Origin: Tipula vernalis
Lineage: Eukaryota > Arthropoda > Insecta > Diptera > Tipulidae
Length of the DNA stretch: 64,000 bases
Assembly (NCBI GenBank): GCA_958295665.1
Contig: OY282558.1
Coordinates: forward strand, 184,304,015 to 184,368,014
Reading direction: 5' to 3'
Part shown: positions 44,590 through 55,619 of the stretch, in pieces
Position numbering within the stretch: the first letter of the stretch is position 1
Layout of the letters: the number at the start of each line of letters is the position of its first letter
The notes under the pieces: generated by a model
What the model saw: only the letters and a program-made list of their open reading frames with translations
Told to the model about the DNA's origin: nothing
The model's database searches: none
Made by a program: the position numbers and the translations under genes

Positions 44590-45720
44590 ATTCACTTTGA
44601 GTCAATGCTTATTCCTAGATATTTAAATTCTTGGACAAATTCCAGTTTTAGACGACTGGTAGAATCTATTAACTCAGAGCCACCTTCATCAAGATAAAAC
44701 ACGTTTAAACTTCTAAACTTACGTTGAACCCTACATTAAATACAATACCTTTTGATTTATTACATAGACACATTTGATCCGATATTCAACCAAATCACAG
44801 TCACTTGAATGAACACCTATTTGTACCTGCTGAAATCTGTATTGTAGATACGTCAAGAAACAGAACTCCGACTATCTTACCCTTGTTTATCGAATTATAC
44901 TATATATGGTAGGAGACAGAAAACCCAAAAGTGCGTCCTCGGTACTCCCATCCTTTCTAAATCTATATTAACAGTCAGTTAGAAAATTTAGGTTTCGTAA
45001 GTAAGATATCATTCAATTTTTTATCAAGTTTTCAAAGACTTTTGAAAACATTTATAAAATTGAGAAATTGAGCGATGGTTCGTCATGTACAACCTATTAT
45101 CTTTCTTATAGAGCAACCTTAGCAAATTTTAAAACAGCAGAAAATACAACTACAAATATATATGAAAGTACATAATATACAATATACTCAGAGCCGTTTG
45201 TTTTAAAATTGAACAATTAATTCCATCGGAGTCACGGATTTTTGGTTGTTCAAATCAGATATAGTGCAAAGTATTTCCTCAGGGGAGATTTCATTGAATC
45301 GAAACGAATCATTTTGCGATTTAATATAACAATGCACGGCAGGTAAATCGACTGTATTGCATAAGTTCCTGAATTGCTGGGGGGTTTTAATTAAATTTCC
45401 GTGATCATCAACTATGGAAGAAACTTCTTCTCATTACCATTTTTCTCACCAATTATTATATTTACTAAAGTGCCATTGTTTTTTGTCCATCTTTCGAACA
45501 CTTTTTAAAAAGAGTTTGTTAGTAATTCACCTTTAATTCTCGTAGTGCAAATTTCTTTAATACATTTGAAACGAACAATTAGCTTGGAGTTATTAGGATG
45601 TTTAATTAGCATTTTATACATCTTATTGTTCAAATTAACCTTCCAGTATAAATCCAACGATGTCCAAGGTAAGATTTTCAAATCTTGAGACAGGTATGAA
45701 AAGTCTCTACAAAACTGTTC
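44590..45720 (-). pseudogene. CR1-like non-LTR reverse transcriptase pseudogene
   Basis: In minus-strand order: NNKMYKMLIKHPNNSKLIVR (about 45570-45630), IVDDHGNLIKTPQQFRNLCN (about 45350-45410), SPEEILCTISDLNNQKSVTP (about 45220-45280), VFSKVFENLIKN then MISYLRNLNFLTD (about 44990-45060), FRKDGSTEDALLGF (about 44920-44970), INKGKIVGVLFLDVS (about 44845-44890), and, after a large deletion of the palm, KSKGIVFNVGF, VFYLDEGGSELIDS and LEFVQEFKYLGISIDS (44600-44760). The order matches endonuclease-RT linker, RT motifs 0-3 and the thumb of CR1-like elements. The FADD region is deleted, and stops and shifts are many. Confidence 0.82.
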
Positions 45721-45987
45721 ATCCCATCATTTATACTTTTCATTGAAAACATGTCACACATGTTGTAAAAGGCTTTTTAACGCAAACTGGTTAATAAATG
45801 TAAAATTTGGATTAATGCTTGTACGATTCTGAAGTCTTGATCTACTAATTATAAGAGATAAGAGTATAGATAAGTTTTCTGTAACATGAAGATTTACTAA
45901 ATCGCCTTACTAAACTAACAGCTCGCATTCGCTATACGCGTATGTACAAAAAAAGAGTTGAGTCCATAAGGATTTTTTTAAAAATAT

Positions 45988-46431
45988 TGTGACGGTGATA
46001 CCTAGTGTGTAATAGAATAAGTTAAAATTAATAGCTCAATGTTAAACTGTACTAAAATGGAATTTTCCATGATAAAATTGTTCTACACTATTCTAACTAG
46101 AAAAATCATGAGCTTTCTAGAAGTTTGGTTTATGTATATAAAAAGGCGAACGAAGTCGAATTGGATTAGTAATATTTGGTAAGCGATAGATTAAAAATTA
46201 AAAAGGAATTAAAAAGTGAATTAAAAAGTGTTTTTGTGGAAATAAAAATTATAAGTGAACAGTAAAATTTAAGAATAATTTATATAAAGTGATTTTGTGA
46301 ATTTTTATTGATAAACTGTGTTGTAATAAGTTTTGTGAAATAAATAAATTTGTTACAGATAAATTAAATTGATTTTGTATTATTCACAATCCAGTGATAC
46401 GAACCTTATTTGACAAGGCAAAAACGTAACA
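45988..46431 (+). mobile_element. Solo LTR, copy B, with ATAT duplication
   Basis: The LTR starts TGTGACGGTG and ends AAAACGTAACA, with ATAT at 45984-45987 and 46432-46435. It carries TTCTAGAA (46115-46122) and TATATAAA (about 46135), as in copies A and C. Solo LTRs arise by recombination between the two LTRs of one element. Confidence 0.85.
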
Positions 46432-46437
46432 ATATAT

Positions 46438-46882
46438 TGTTACGGTGACATCTAGGGTGTAATAGAATAAGTTAAATGAATAGCTCAATGTTTCACTGTA
46501 CTAAAATGGAATTTTCCATGATAAAACTGTTTTAAATGTTTCTACACTATTTTTACTCGAAAAGTCATGATCTTTCTAGAAGTTTGGTTTGTGTATATAA
46601 AAAGGCGAACGAGATCGAATTAGGAATCATTAGTTTTTGGTACGCGAAAGTATAAGGATAAAAAGTGATTTAAAAAGTGTTTTAGTGCGAAATAAAAATT
46701 ATAAGTGATCAGTAAAATTGTGCGAATATTAAAGTAAAGTGATTTTGTGAATTTTCGGTTATTAATTGTGTTGTAATAATTTTTGTCTGACATAAATAAA
46801 TCCGTTGGTAATAAATTGAATTATTTTATTTTATTCATAATCCAGTGATTCGAAACTTGATTAACAATTCAAAAACGTAACT
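46438..46882 (+). mobile_element. Solo LTR, copy C, with ATAT duplication
   Basis: The LTR starts TGTTACGGTG and ends CGTAACT (final A mutated), with ATAT at 46434-46437 and 46883-46886. Only six bases (ATATAT) separate it from copy B in the same orientation, and the duplications of B and C overlap by two bases. TTCTAGAA is at 46575-46582, with TATATAAAAA about 12 bases downstream. Confidence 0.85.
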
Positions 46883-46900
46883 ATATTTTTGTGTTGAGAG

Positions 46901-47541
46901 CAAGTTTTGGATGGTAATTTGAGGTTAAATTTTATTTTAGGAATGCCAATTTGATACTAGTGAAGTTACTGGGAGAATAAGAAATCGTACAAACTACAAT
47001 ATCGAGCTTGACAAGAATAATAGACGCTTTGAATGCCGCCATATATATATAATAAATATTCATAGAGTGCCGACATACACGAGCCGTTACGAATATCTAA
47101 AGACGTATAAAACGAATTTAGTTATAACTTCTTTTTATTTTTTTGATTTTGTACCGTTATTAAGCGTGATAGCCGGCGAAGCACGTGGCACTCAGGTAAA
47201 ATTGTTTCACTCATTACATCTAATCGTATACCGCCGGCACACACACGACTATACACGGCACAAAAAAACAAACTCGATTGTATACTGCCGGCGGTGACAC
47301 TCATAGTGTTAAGAGGGATTTCCATAATTTTGTTTTCAATAATTTATCAAATTTCCATATTACTCAAAATTTGGCTTGTGGGGTATTGCAAATTATAATA
47401 TTGCCTTAATATCAAACTATTTCATACTTGACAAGAAATCTTTCTCTCTTAAATAGGCAATATTCCCATACATAAATAAACCAATTGAAAAATTGCATAA
47501 AAACATTTTTACATTTAATTTTGCAAATGATTGGTGCCGGC
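46901..47541. repeat. Inner inverted arm Y' (right), interrupted
   Basis: Segments 46901-47042 and 47323-47541 together are the reverse complement of arm Y (43989-44306). The interruption is a separate insertion. Confidence 0.85.
47043..47322. mobile_element. 280-bp insertion in arm Y' (MITE-like, family unknown)
   Basis: Absent from arm Y, so inserted after the arms formed. One end reads TGCCGCC and the other GCCGGCGGTGACACTC, so GC-rich ends flank an AT-rich interior. CACTCATAG-type words occur at both ends (47066 and 47298). I could not define a clean terminal repeat or duplication. Confidence 0.55.
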
Positions 47542-47554
47542 TTAGAAAATGGGT

Positions 47555-47690
47555 TCCAATCTAAATCCTGGTTTACAGAAGCTTGGTTATACAAAAGCCT
47601 GGATTTTCAAAATGCCTGGTTTCCAAATGCCTCGATTTCAAAAGCTTGGTTTTCAAAATCCTGGTTTTTTAAAATTAGTATTTTTACATT
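47555..47690. repeat. Minisatellite array P (CCTGGTTTTCAAAATG unit)
   Basis: Eight or so units of 15-18 bp resemble GCCTGGTTTTCAAAAT, with GCTTGG and CCTCGA variants. Its inverted partner P' lies at 49450-49540 and, after an insertion, 50333-50355. Confidence 0.75.
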
Positions 47691-48309
47691 TAATAATACA
47701 TTTATTAATTACATTTAATAATTCTGAGTTAAAAAAAAATTAAATAAATAAAAATAATATTTCATGTATCCATTCCAAATTACTTGAAATTATAAAACCA
47801 AATATTTTTATGAAACTTTATATTTTAATTACTTATAAAGGTCAAGATTATAGGCAATATTTGAAGGTACTCCACTTTGCTTAAATTATCTCGCTGGCTT
47901 ATTGTATTGAATATTTTCTTATTTTTAATTAGCAATTTTCGTTTTTTTTTGGCTTTGACGCTCCTGCTCTCCATTGCGCAATTCTCGTTTTACCCATTAT
48001 CAACTCTTTCCCCAATTCCTATATTAGTTGGTAAACGCCGATGTGTGATTTACCTACTACCACCTTTAGCCTTCGATGCTATCCTTCTACAGAATTTTGT
48101 GTCCTAGAAAAATTTGCTTGAGAATTATCCTAAACAGACCAGAAATTTGGAAAGTTGTGGTTTCGATGACATGTTTAATTTTTTTTGAGGATTTCCCGTT
48201 AAATAGTTTATCTCGAACCATTTGCCAATTCGTCGAGCATCAGGGTCGAATTTTGTTTTTAGTTCCTTGTAATATCCTATAGTATGTCTTCCGCTGGTAA
48301 AAAAGCTAA
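47691..48309. other. AT-rich DNA left of the MULE remnant
   Basis: The C-terminal part of the transposase is not recognisable here. Open frames 47877-48107 and 48076-48282 are unsupported. Confidence 0.4.
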
Positions 48310-49165
48310 AATTTTTAACATTCTGATCTGCAGACTAAAATTTTCGTTATTGGCGTACTCCACAGCACAGCCTGCTGTACTTTTCTCCAGATTATCTGCC
48401 CGAAGTGAAACAAGCAGCCTTTAAAAGTAGTTTCGGGGAAAAAATGTTTTAAAGCTTTAACGCTCGCCTTTTCGAAATCCGATATTACCAATTTTGGATT
48501 CAATCTTATTCCCCAATTGCATGGGCAGGTAGGGCATACTTCGTAGAAAAATTCGAAGTATGCCGCTTCACTTTTCGAGCTCATTATTCCGAATACCAAA
48601 GGAACGGTCTCCTTGGCAATTTTCCCATGTATACCCATTAGCCAACATTCTGCGTCTGCTAATAGTTTTAAACTCGAAGGTGTTGCTCTAACACTATAAC
48701 AGCTTGATCTCCAAAATCCTTTACGAATAAAACAAAATGTTCTTCGATATATTGCAGCTCCTCTGGAACGGTTATATTTCTAATACTATCCGGTTCCTTG
48801 TATCGGCACGTCTTGGCAAATAAATGCGTGTTTCTGCACTACACTCAATAACGCTATTTCGAATAATTTGTGACGGCCTCAGCGCTGAATTTTTTGCTGC
48901 CACTTTCAAATTGGTGTTGGCTTCAGAAATCGATTTATCATATGCCAAAGGGTTATGGCTGTGGCTTGAAGGTTTTTTTTAATAACATGATCCCCTTCAA
49001 CCACTTTCGTCATAACTCTTCCTTTGCAAAAAAGACTCTTTCTCTGGGCACACGCCCACTAATAGATTTCTTTTCTTCTCTCCAAATGGTACGCATAACC
49101 GTTAAAAATAAATTTGGGTTTCCCCTTATTCGTCGAAATAATGTTCATTTTAAAATTATTTAAAT
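48310..49165 (-). pseudogene. MULE-type transposase pseudogene 2 with FLYWCH-like N-terminus
   Basis: On the minus strand, an N-terminal block FIFNGYAYHLEREKKSISG (about 49060-49115) resembles a FLYWCH zinc-finger region. Then LKVAAKNSALRPSQIIRNSV, CRYKEPDSIRNITVPEELQY, HFVLFVKDFGDQAVIV (48680-48800), GIHGKIAKETVPLVFGIMSS (about 48580-48638), KSEAAYFEFFYEVCP, LNPKLVISDFEKASVKALKH (SDFE motif, second aspartate) and FKGCLFHFGQIIWRKVQQA (48340-48420; the C..H motif typical of MULEs). The FDGTF-like first block and the C-terminal helical domain are damaged or absent. Frames change at least three times. It lies between inverted arrays P and P'. Confidence 0.85.
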
Positions 49166-49449
49166 CCCAGGTTTAAGAAAATGCTTGTAAAACGGGGGAT
49201 CATGTAATCACTTAAGTAAATAGAATTACAAGCGAGAAGTAAAAATAAAACAACGCATAAAAATAGGCTATACCCTGCTAATAATATTATGTGATTCCCC
49301 GAAATGGGTTTTGGATATGTATGTTTTCAATGTAATTTTTAGATTTATTCTTCCCCGTTGTACATTCGGTAAATCCTCGCAAACAAAACTCCGTGATTCC
49401 ATGAAAGTGTTTTAAAATAGAAAAAACATAAGTAATTTTTCATCATGGC

Positions 49450-49540
49450 TTTCAAAATCTTGTTTTTGAAAACCAGGATTTTGAAAGCCAGGCTTTTGAA
49501 AACCAGGCTTGTGAAACCCGGCTTTTGAAACCAGCAGCTG
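49450..49540. repeat. Minisatellite array P' (TTTTGAAAACCAGGC unit), part 1
   Basis: Five or six units of TTTTGAAAACCAGGCTTTTG type form the inverted counterpart of array P. The array resumes at 50333 after an inserted element. Confidence 0.75.
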
Positions 49541-49545
49541 TATTC

Positions 49546-50332
49546 TGAAAAAACGTAACTAGCTGATTTACGTTTTTTTTGACAGTCAAAAACGTGAATC
49601 ACAAAATTAACGTTATTTCCTATTCTGATTGAAAAAAAACGTGCACGTTTCCGACGTTACAAAAACCCACGTTTTTTGGTTGGGTTTTTGAAACGTTTTT
49701 CGTAAAAATAACTTTGTTAGCGTTAAGTGTTGGAGCTTAACAATAATAATAATTCAGTACACAGGATATGCAAGATAATAAGCGGAGCACTCCAGTAACA
49801 AACAAACAGCGGGATAGAGGATATGCTAAGATGTCTTGAAGTAAACAAAACTAACAGTCACATCTTATTACCAAATATTTTAAATTTAATTTTTGTTAAT
49901 TAACCTTCTGTTAGATTTCATTTAAAAGATTAAAAAGAAATTCGAGCACGGTATGGCCAATCCGACAATGTTATTAATTATTATGAATATATTGATGTTA
50001 TATATTATGAATCCACTGGAAGCATTACTATATTATATAGTGCATACTTATGTGTATAATTTAAAATTAATAAACGTTTCAGTTCGGTGGCTTCCTTGTT
50101 GTCGCTTGTTCACCAAAACATACATTTTATTGCTGTTATATTCGCAAACAGACTTGTTTACTATTAAAATCGTTGTCAAATGGCATAATTTGACAGACCA
50201 TTTTTCTGTTTTCCAGTATTCTATGTTTTCTTCGATGTTCGTAAACGTTTTTTTTATCGGAATAGGAATTTGACTAAAAGAAACGTTCGCGTGTTTTTTT
50301 CACTTTTTTTTCAGAATACATCTGCAGGCTTC
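49546..50332. mobile_element. About 790-bp TIR element inserted in array P'
   Basis: The ends share GCAG(C/A)TGTATTCTGAAAAAA in inverted orientation (49546 onward and 50332 backward). Both subterminal regions are rich in ACGTTTTTT words (49570, 49635, 50240). The interior (49953-50273) has an unsupported hydrophobic frame. I did not find a convincing duplication. Family unknown. Confidence 0.65.
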
Positions 50333-50357
50333 TGAAAACCAGGCTTGCTTACCAGAC

Positions 50358-51276
50358 ATTTCGAAAATATTAAAAATATTGAAGCGTTTAATATTCAAAG
50401 GCTCCGACCATAAAAAATACTTTGTATTTACATAAAAATAATAAATCTTATCAAAAATAAAATTTGGCTTCAGCAATTTTGTCCACAAAAAATATACTTT
50501 GTATACACGTATAAATGTTCCAAGCCAGTCAATTGTTTTATTTAAAATTACTACTTGTTCCTTACTTTACTGGGAACTATGTATCTGTCTATCGAAATGT
50601 TACCTTTCTATAACCCAAATGGATTAATGAATCGACTTAAAAACTCGTATTTATTCTTCGTTAAGCACGCAAGATAACAGTGTATCTCGGGTGGAAAATT
50701 AATAAATATGAATCTGAGCCTAATTAAACCGCACCTCAGTTCTTAGGCGAGGGATGAAAAATGTTTCTAAATTCACTTTTTCAATTTCAAAAAATTGTTT
50801 TTTTCATTCTAAAACTATCTTCTTCCGGACTATTCTACATATGCATGAATTTGAATATGTATAATGAATAGATAACATGGAGTATTTCCCGTTTATAACT
50901 CCTTTAATAACAGTAATGGATAAATGCTTTGAATATTTTCTTTTATTCTTACACACCGAAATTGGAAGTAATTGCCTGAAAGTTGATTGCCACTTTAGGT
51001 TTGTAACAAAGTGAAACTATTTAATTCAACTTTAATCAACTTTAGTGGAATTTTATTAGATTTTTACATGAGAAATTGTGTTTACGACAGTAGTTTTGTT
51101 TTTGAGGAGATATTCAAAGAAATGTTTTTTTTTACGACAAACACTTGTTTTTATCGCCAAACATTTAATCGACAATTTTATTGAAACGATTTTTACAATT
51201 TTTTCTTGGAATCTTGAAAGTTTTTTTCTAATTTTTATTACCAAGCCAATCATGGTTTGGGTGACAACATATTCAA
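50358..51276. repeat. Outer inverted arm X' (right)
   Basis: It is the reverse complement of 37312-38118 plus 38535-38732, without the 38119-38534 insertion, and ends GGGTGACAACATAT. By eye the arms are about 90 percent identical over long stretches. Confidence 0.88.
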
Positions 51277-51565
51277 ATTAGAATACATTTTACTTAGCTT
51301 ATACGCTTAAACTCAATTTTATTTCGGATGATTAAAGGATTGTTTGAAACACAAATTGGAAAATTGCTCTTGACTTATGGTCTTGTAAATGTCTTGAAAT
51401 GTGTAACCCTAATCAGCTTAGATTCAGTCTTGCAGGCTCATTTTAACTTTATTAGCTAGAAAATAACCAAAAAATAAATTTTAATGATTTTTTTTTTGCA
51501 CGCTTTATCTTGAATCTTTCCTATTTAGGAAACTCACAAGATATAATCAAATCTTTGATTAAGAC
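51277..51565. other. Spacer right of arm X'
   Basis: AT-rich, nothing recognised. Confidence 0.4.
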
Positions 51566-51965
51566 TTAACCTATGGTAGTTCTTAATATTAACTTCTTCA
51601 AAATTTTCCTGCCTTCAAGTTTGCTGTACTGCTTGATTATGTCTGCTACTGTATCGATATGTAGGTCACAATGTATGTTTGTATTAAGTGCATACCAGGG
51701 TGCATTTACCGTTATTCTTAGTATTCTTGACTTCATTCGTTGCAATTTTATTGAGGAAGCACAAGCGGAACGATTGAATACCAAACGTATGTAACAACAC
51801 CTTAAATTGATTTGTTGACGTTTGGTTTCGATATTCTTTTTCCGCATAAGGATTATATTTTTAGTCTTACAAGGGGACAGGTAAGTTTGCGAAGTTTGAA
51901 TGTAACGTGCGCCGATTTACGTTCGTTGACTTTAATTCTCCGTTTAGTTAGACGCAGGTGAATTT
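51566..51965 (-). pseudogene. Jockey-clade RT C-terminal fragment
   Basis: The minus strand carries VNERKSAHVTFKLRKLTCPL (about 51865-51925), KNIETKRQQINL, a region that reads TYGIQLF-like only in another frame, and LQRMKSRILRITVNAPWYAL followed by NTNIHCDLHI (51650-51760). The words KSAHVTF, RILR..VNAPWY and IH.DL are characteristic of the end of Jockey-clade ORF2. The frame ends at 51566. At least two frame changes; upstream RT motifs are absent. Confidence 0.82.
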
Positions 51966-53124
51966 TGTCCTAAATCTGCCCTCAAAAAGCAACAACAAAG
52001 AAATTATGCGAGATTGGTTAGTGTAAAAACATAAAGTCCTTTATAATGAATTTTATTCGTAATAAGAAATAAGAAATTGTTATGATAGATCTCATATACA
52101 ATGCATAATATATCGAATATAAGTAAAAGTGATTTTCCCAATTTTCTTAAAAATACCCTGAAAATATGATGAATACAATACGCGTTTGAACAGGCAGATT
52201 CAAATCGAAACGAAACAGAAAAATTGACATTGGTTGTTTGTCTGTTTTACGCATTCTGGTGTCGGTTCATGAGACATGATCTGATCTGAATCAGATCAAA
52301 CGTCAAGATATGCTGCTAATATTCCTGAGTAGATTGTAAAATTAAAAGGGGTTTGAGTTATAATCTATTAAGGTTTTGGAGTGATACGAGTAACAGTGGA
52401 TTATATATAGTTCACCATTCGAACATCATAACTAGGTTGATCGATGGGGTATTGTTGAAATTTTCCGATAATTAGTACCGAATTCAAGTATAAATTCATT
52501 ACAAGTACATTATATATTTACTAGGGGGTACAGCCCGTCCTAGGACGGATACAATTTTGTGAATAACTTTAGTTTTTTGTGAATAACTTTAGTTATGTAA
52601 TGTTTTGCTAAAAATATTACACCTAATGGTGATGTCCAGCGGTCCGCTGCCCACAATTAGCAGTTGAACATTTGATGTAAAAGTAGCTCGAGATTAAAGG
52701 GTTTTAAGGATGATTTTACCTTAAATAAACCTTAAACCAAAGAGTAAGAGTTTTTAAGGATGAATTGGCATTTGTTAACTTGCTGTTAACTTGGTTTTGG
52801 GCGTTTTGAAAAAATTTTAATATTTCTTACACACAAACCAGTCAGGCAACGAAGACCAAAAAATACCAAATAGCGGAAATAATTCATGTAGAAGCCAAAA
52901 TTGGCACATTTGTAGGGGAAGGTGTCCTAAACAACATACTAAAAGTACTTACGGGCGGGGTGGAGCTAAGGGTGGGGGGCTTGAAAGGTCCTTTTTTTCA
53001 ATTTTTCGTTAATAACTCAAAAACCACTGCTTCTATCAAAAAAATGTCTATTTACTAAATTAATCTACATAAAATTCTCTACAATAAAGATTCTCTACAT
53101 CACATTTAAAAGGATTTTCCAAAG
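51966..53124. other. AT-rich DNA with a small palindrome and a duplicated phrase
   Basis: GTCCTAGGAC near 52536 is a 10-bp palindrome. TTGTGAATAACTTTAGTT is duplicated in tandem at 52556-52593. A GC-richer patch, GGGCGGGGTGGAGC, lies near 52953. No gene recognised. Confidence 0.45.
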
Positions 53125-53241
53125 TTGGATTCACTGATGTCACAATCTAAAAAGAATGTGGTCTTATCACTAGCCAGTATGAGCAGCACGATTAAAATCA
53201 ATGGTGATAAAGTTACAATTAACCCTCTGACAATTTTCCAA
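53125..53241 (+). pseudogene. Fragment of an unclassified protein, possibly TE-associated
   Basis: MSQSKKNVVLSLASMSST then IKINGDKVTINPLTIFQRM reads as a conserved amphipathic block with non-AT-driven composition. It resembles, from memory only, short C-terminal blocks in insect TE-associated proteins of unknown function. The frame then runs into (AT)n. Confidence 0.3.
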
Positions 53242-53264
53242 AGAATGTATGTATACATGAATAT

Positions 53265-53267
<3 letters not shown>

Positions 53268-53322
<55 letters not shown>

Positions 53323-53354
53323 ATATATATACTATATATATATATATATATATA
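53268..53354. repeat. (AT)n tract, left of the Gypsy element
   Basis: Alternating AT, with imperfections near 53318-53336, runs directly into the left LTR. Confidence 0.9.
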
Positions 53355-53565
53355 TGTGGAATCACCCTGTACAGAAAACACCTATTCAAAACGGAATACA
53401 AAAGACCGGTTTTCTATCTTCAGAGGGAAATATAACTAACGGCAACACACAACAAAAATAAAGTCAATCATTGTTGGGAAGCCGAAAGAATCATACTAAT
53501 AAATAAAATAAAGCTGTTTAATTTGATTCTTAAGTTTCATTTAAAGATAAACCGTATAGTTTTCA
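53355..53565 (+). repeat. Left LTR (211 bp)
   Basis: It begins TGTGGAATCACCCTG and ends GTATAGTTTTCA. AATAAAATAAAG near 53500 may act as the polyadenylation signal. It is 211 bp against 213 bp for the right copy. Confidence 0.9.
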
Positions 53566-53572
53566 CAAATTT

Positions 53573-53590
53573 TGGGGGCTTAACCGGGAT
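53573..53590 (+). other. Primer binding site, tRNA-Pro type (candidate)
   Basis: TGGGGGCTTAACCGGGAT lies eight bases after the LTR. It equals the 18-nt tRNA-Pro primer site familiar from gammaretroviruses except for three central bases, so proline tRNA is the likeliest primer. Confidence 0.55.
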
Positions 53591-54164
53591 CGTTGCGATC
53601 CAACGTTTATACCAATTTTGCAATAAAATAAATTTGGCGTTTTCGTTTTTATAGTTTCGAGAATTATTACGATAAGTAAAAACTTATGTTACGTAGTTTT
53701 GTTAGTGCTAATGAAATGTGTTGTATATTGTATTGGTACATTGTTTAATTTTAATGAAATTAATAAGTACATACGGTAGTTTATGATAGTTGTGCACTGT
53801 GATTGTGATAACAATAAAGTGATATTTTTAGACATTTAAAAAGATTGATAAATTAAACAAAAAACATTAAATAAAAACTTGTGTATAACTGAACTTTAAA
53901 ACCATTATAATAAATTGTTATCTGATCTAGCATATGGTTAACTAAGAATACTGTAAAGTGTGAAAACTATTAGTGACTACTTAAACAAAAACGATCCAAA
54001 TCAAAAGTTTTAATTGAAAGTTTGGGAACAATAAATTTAAATTTAAGAAAAAAGACAATAAAAACATTTAATGGATTTATAAGGTGCTTGAACAGTGAAA
54101 ATTATACCGTTCAATTAAAACAAGTTTATTTATTGATTGAAGCCATGCCGAAAAAAATAAGGAA
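53591..54164 (+). other. Leader with gag deleted
   Basis: Only about 570 bp separate the primer site from the protease frame. A short start (ATGCCGAAAAAAATAAGG near 54144) stops at once. No capsid or zinc-knuckle motif is visible, so gag was lost. Confidence 0.6.
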
Positions 54165-54737
54165 GTGAATAGCACTATGAACTTCGATGAATATGGCACG
54201 TCATTATCCGTTAGCAGGAAAATTGATGAATTAATAAGAATATTGCAAAATTGTAGCAAAATGAATCAAAATAACACCAAGCCCGAGAATATCTCAGCAT
54301 CAAATACACGAACTGACGCGGCAATGTCGAATGAGAAAGATTTTATCAATGGAAGGAATATTAAATATTTAAAGATAAACAACTTTGATGTAAAAGCCTT
54401 GATTGATACAGGGGGTAATATCACTTGTATTGCTAAGAGTGTTTACGACGACTTGGGAAGTCCAAAACTTAATGGAAATGGTACCACTTTTAAGGGTGTT
54501 GGCAACTTAGCAATGGTTACAACTGGCACATTTGATTGACTTTTGGATATTGATGGTGAGATATTTGATGTTCGTGTTCATATTTTACCAGATGAAAATA
54601 TGCCAAGCCTTAGAGTAATTGTAGGAAATGATGTTCTTCATGGTACTAAAATAGAATTAAGAGAAAATGAAATCAAATCAGCAAGTTGTTCGACAATTAT
54701 TCGTCTTGTTACTGCGCTTTTAAAGAGAATATTTTGA
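54165..54737 (+). pseudogene. Gypsy aspartic protease
   Basis: KALIDTGGNITCIAKSVYDD carries the DTG catalytic motif, and RVIVGNDVLHG (about 54610-54645) is the C-terminal hydrophobic-G-hydrophobic motif of retropepsins. The frame is interrupted by a TGA at 54537-54539 between the two, and ends at a TGA at 54735-54737. N-terminal residues before the DTG are polar and may be the remains of a gag-pol linker. Confidence 0.8.
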
Positions 54738-54799
54738 GCATCGGAAACCAGAATTATTATCCTGGAATTATTTGGTAACTAGTTACGTGCCATTAAAAG

Positions 54800-55500
54800 T
54801 TAAAGAATGCCCTGTACAAATGCGCCTTGTTTTAACGGATGATTCTCCGATATACCAAACACCGAGGAGATTGTCACGAGATGGTTACGAGATGGTTACG
54901 AGATGGTATAATTCGTCCTAGTAACTCAGATTTTGCAAGTCCAGTCGTACTCGCAAATAAAAAAGATGGGAACAAACAAACAATTGTGTGTCGACTATCG
55001 AAGGCTGAATAAGATTATAATAATGGATCGATACCCTTTACCGATTATTAACCCCTTTACCCAAATTGACCATTTACATGAAGCACGTGTTTTCACTACA
55101 TTAGACCTCAAAAACGGATTTTTCCATGTACCAGTTGATAAGGAAAGTATAAAATATACATCATTTGTAACTCCGTCTGGCCAATTCGAATTTCTTTTTA
55201 TGCCATTCGGATCATGTACCGCACCAGCAATATTTAGTCGGTTTGTTCATGTTGTTTTCAAACCATTAATCGACCAAAATCTCATCGAAGTTTATATGGA
55301 TGACATAATTATTACGACCAGCGGTTTCGAAACAAATATTATTCTAAAGGAAATCCTCAAGACAGCTGCAGTATTGGCTCAGGATAAAGTGGCAAAAATG
55401 TTCATTTTTGTCGACGCGTATCGAGTATTTAGGCTGCGACATCACAGACGGCACAATAAATAAAACCTTCGGTAGCCAAAACCAAGTCAATTATGAATTT
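54800..55500 (+). pseudogene. Gypsy reverse transcriptase
   Basis: Motifs in order are QLCVDYRRLNKII, VFTTLDLKNGFFHVPV (first catalytic Asp), FEFLFMPFGSCTAPAIF and VYMDDIII (YMDD box, about 55293-55316), all in one frame from about 54933 to 55463. Upstream, the N-terminal part is split among frames, and GAGATGGTTAC is duplicated in tandem near 54880-54907. The catalytic residues are present but the reading frame breaks on both sides. Confidence 0.88.
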
Positions 55501-55619
55501 TCCTAAGACGAAAAATATAAAAATTCCAAAGTTTTCTTGGCCTAACCAGTTATTTTTGCAAATTTATTGAAGGTTTCTCTGAAATTGCACGGCCATTGTA
55601 TCAACTGCTGAAAAAAAGA

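Noticed and set aside
47043..47322. piggyBac-type element because of TTAA near one end
   Set aside because: TTAA is present only on one side and the tips do not match; left as an unclassified insertion.
53106..53439. Open frames with tyrosine-isoleucine repeats
   Set aside because: Translation of (AT)n; the same applies at 58535-58843.
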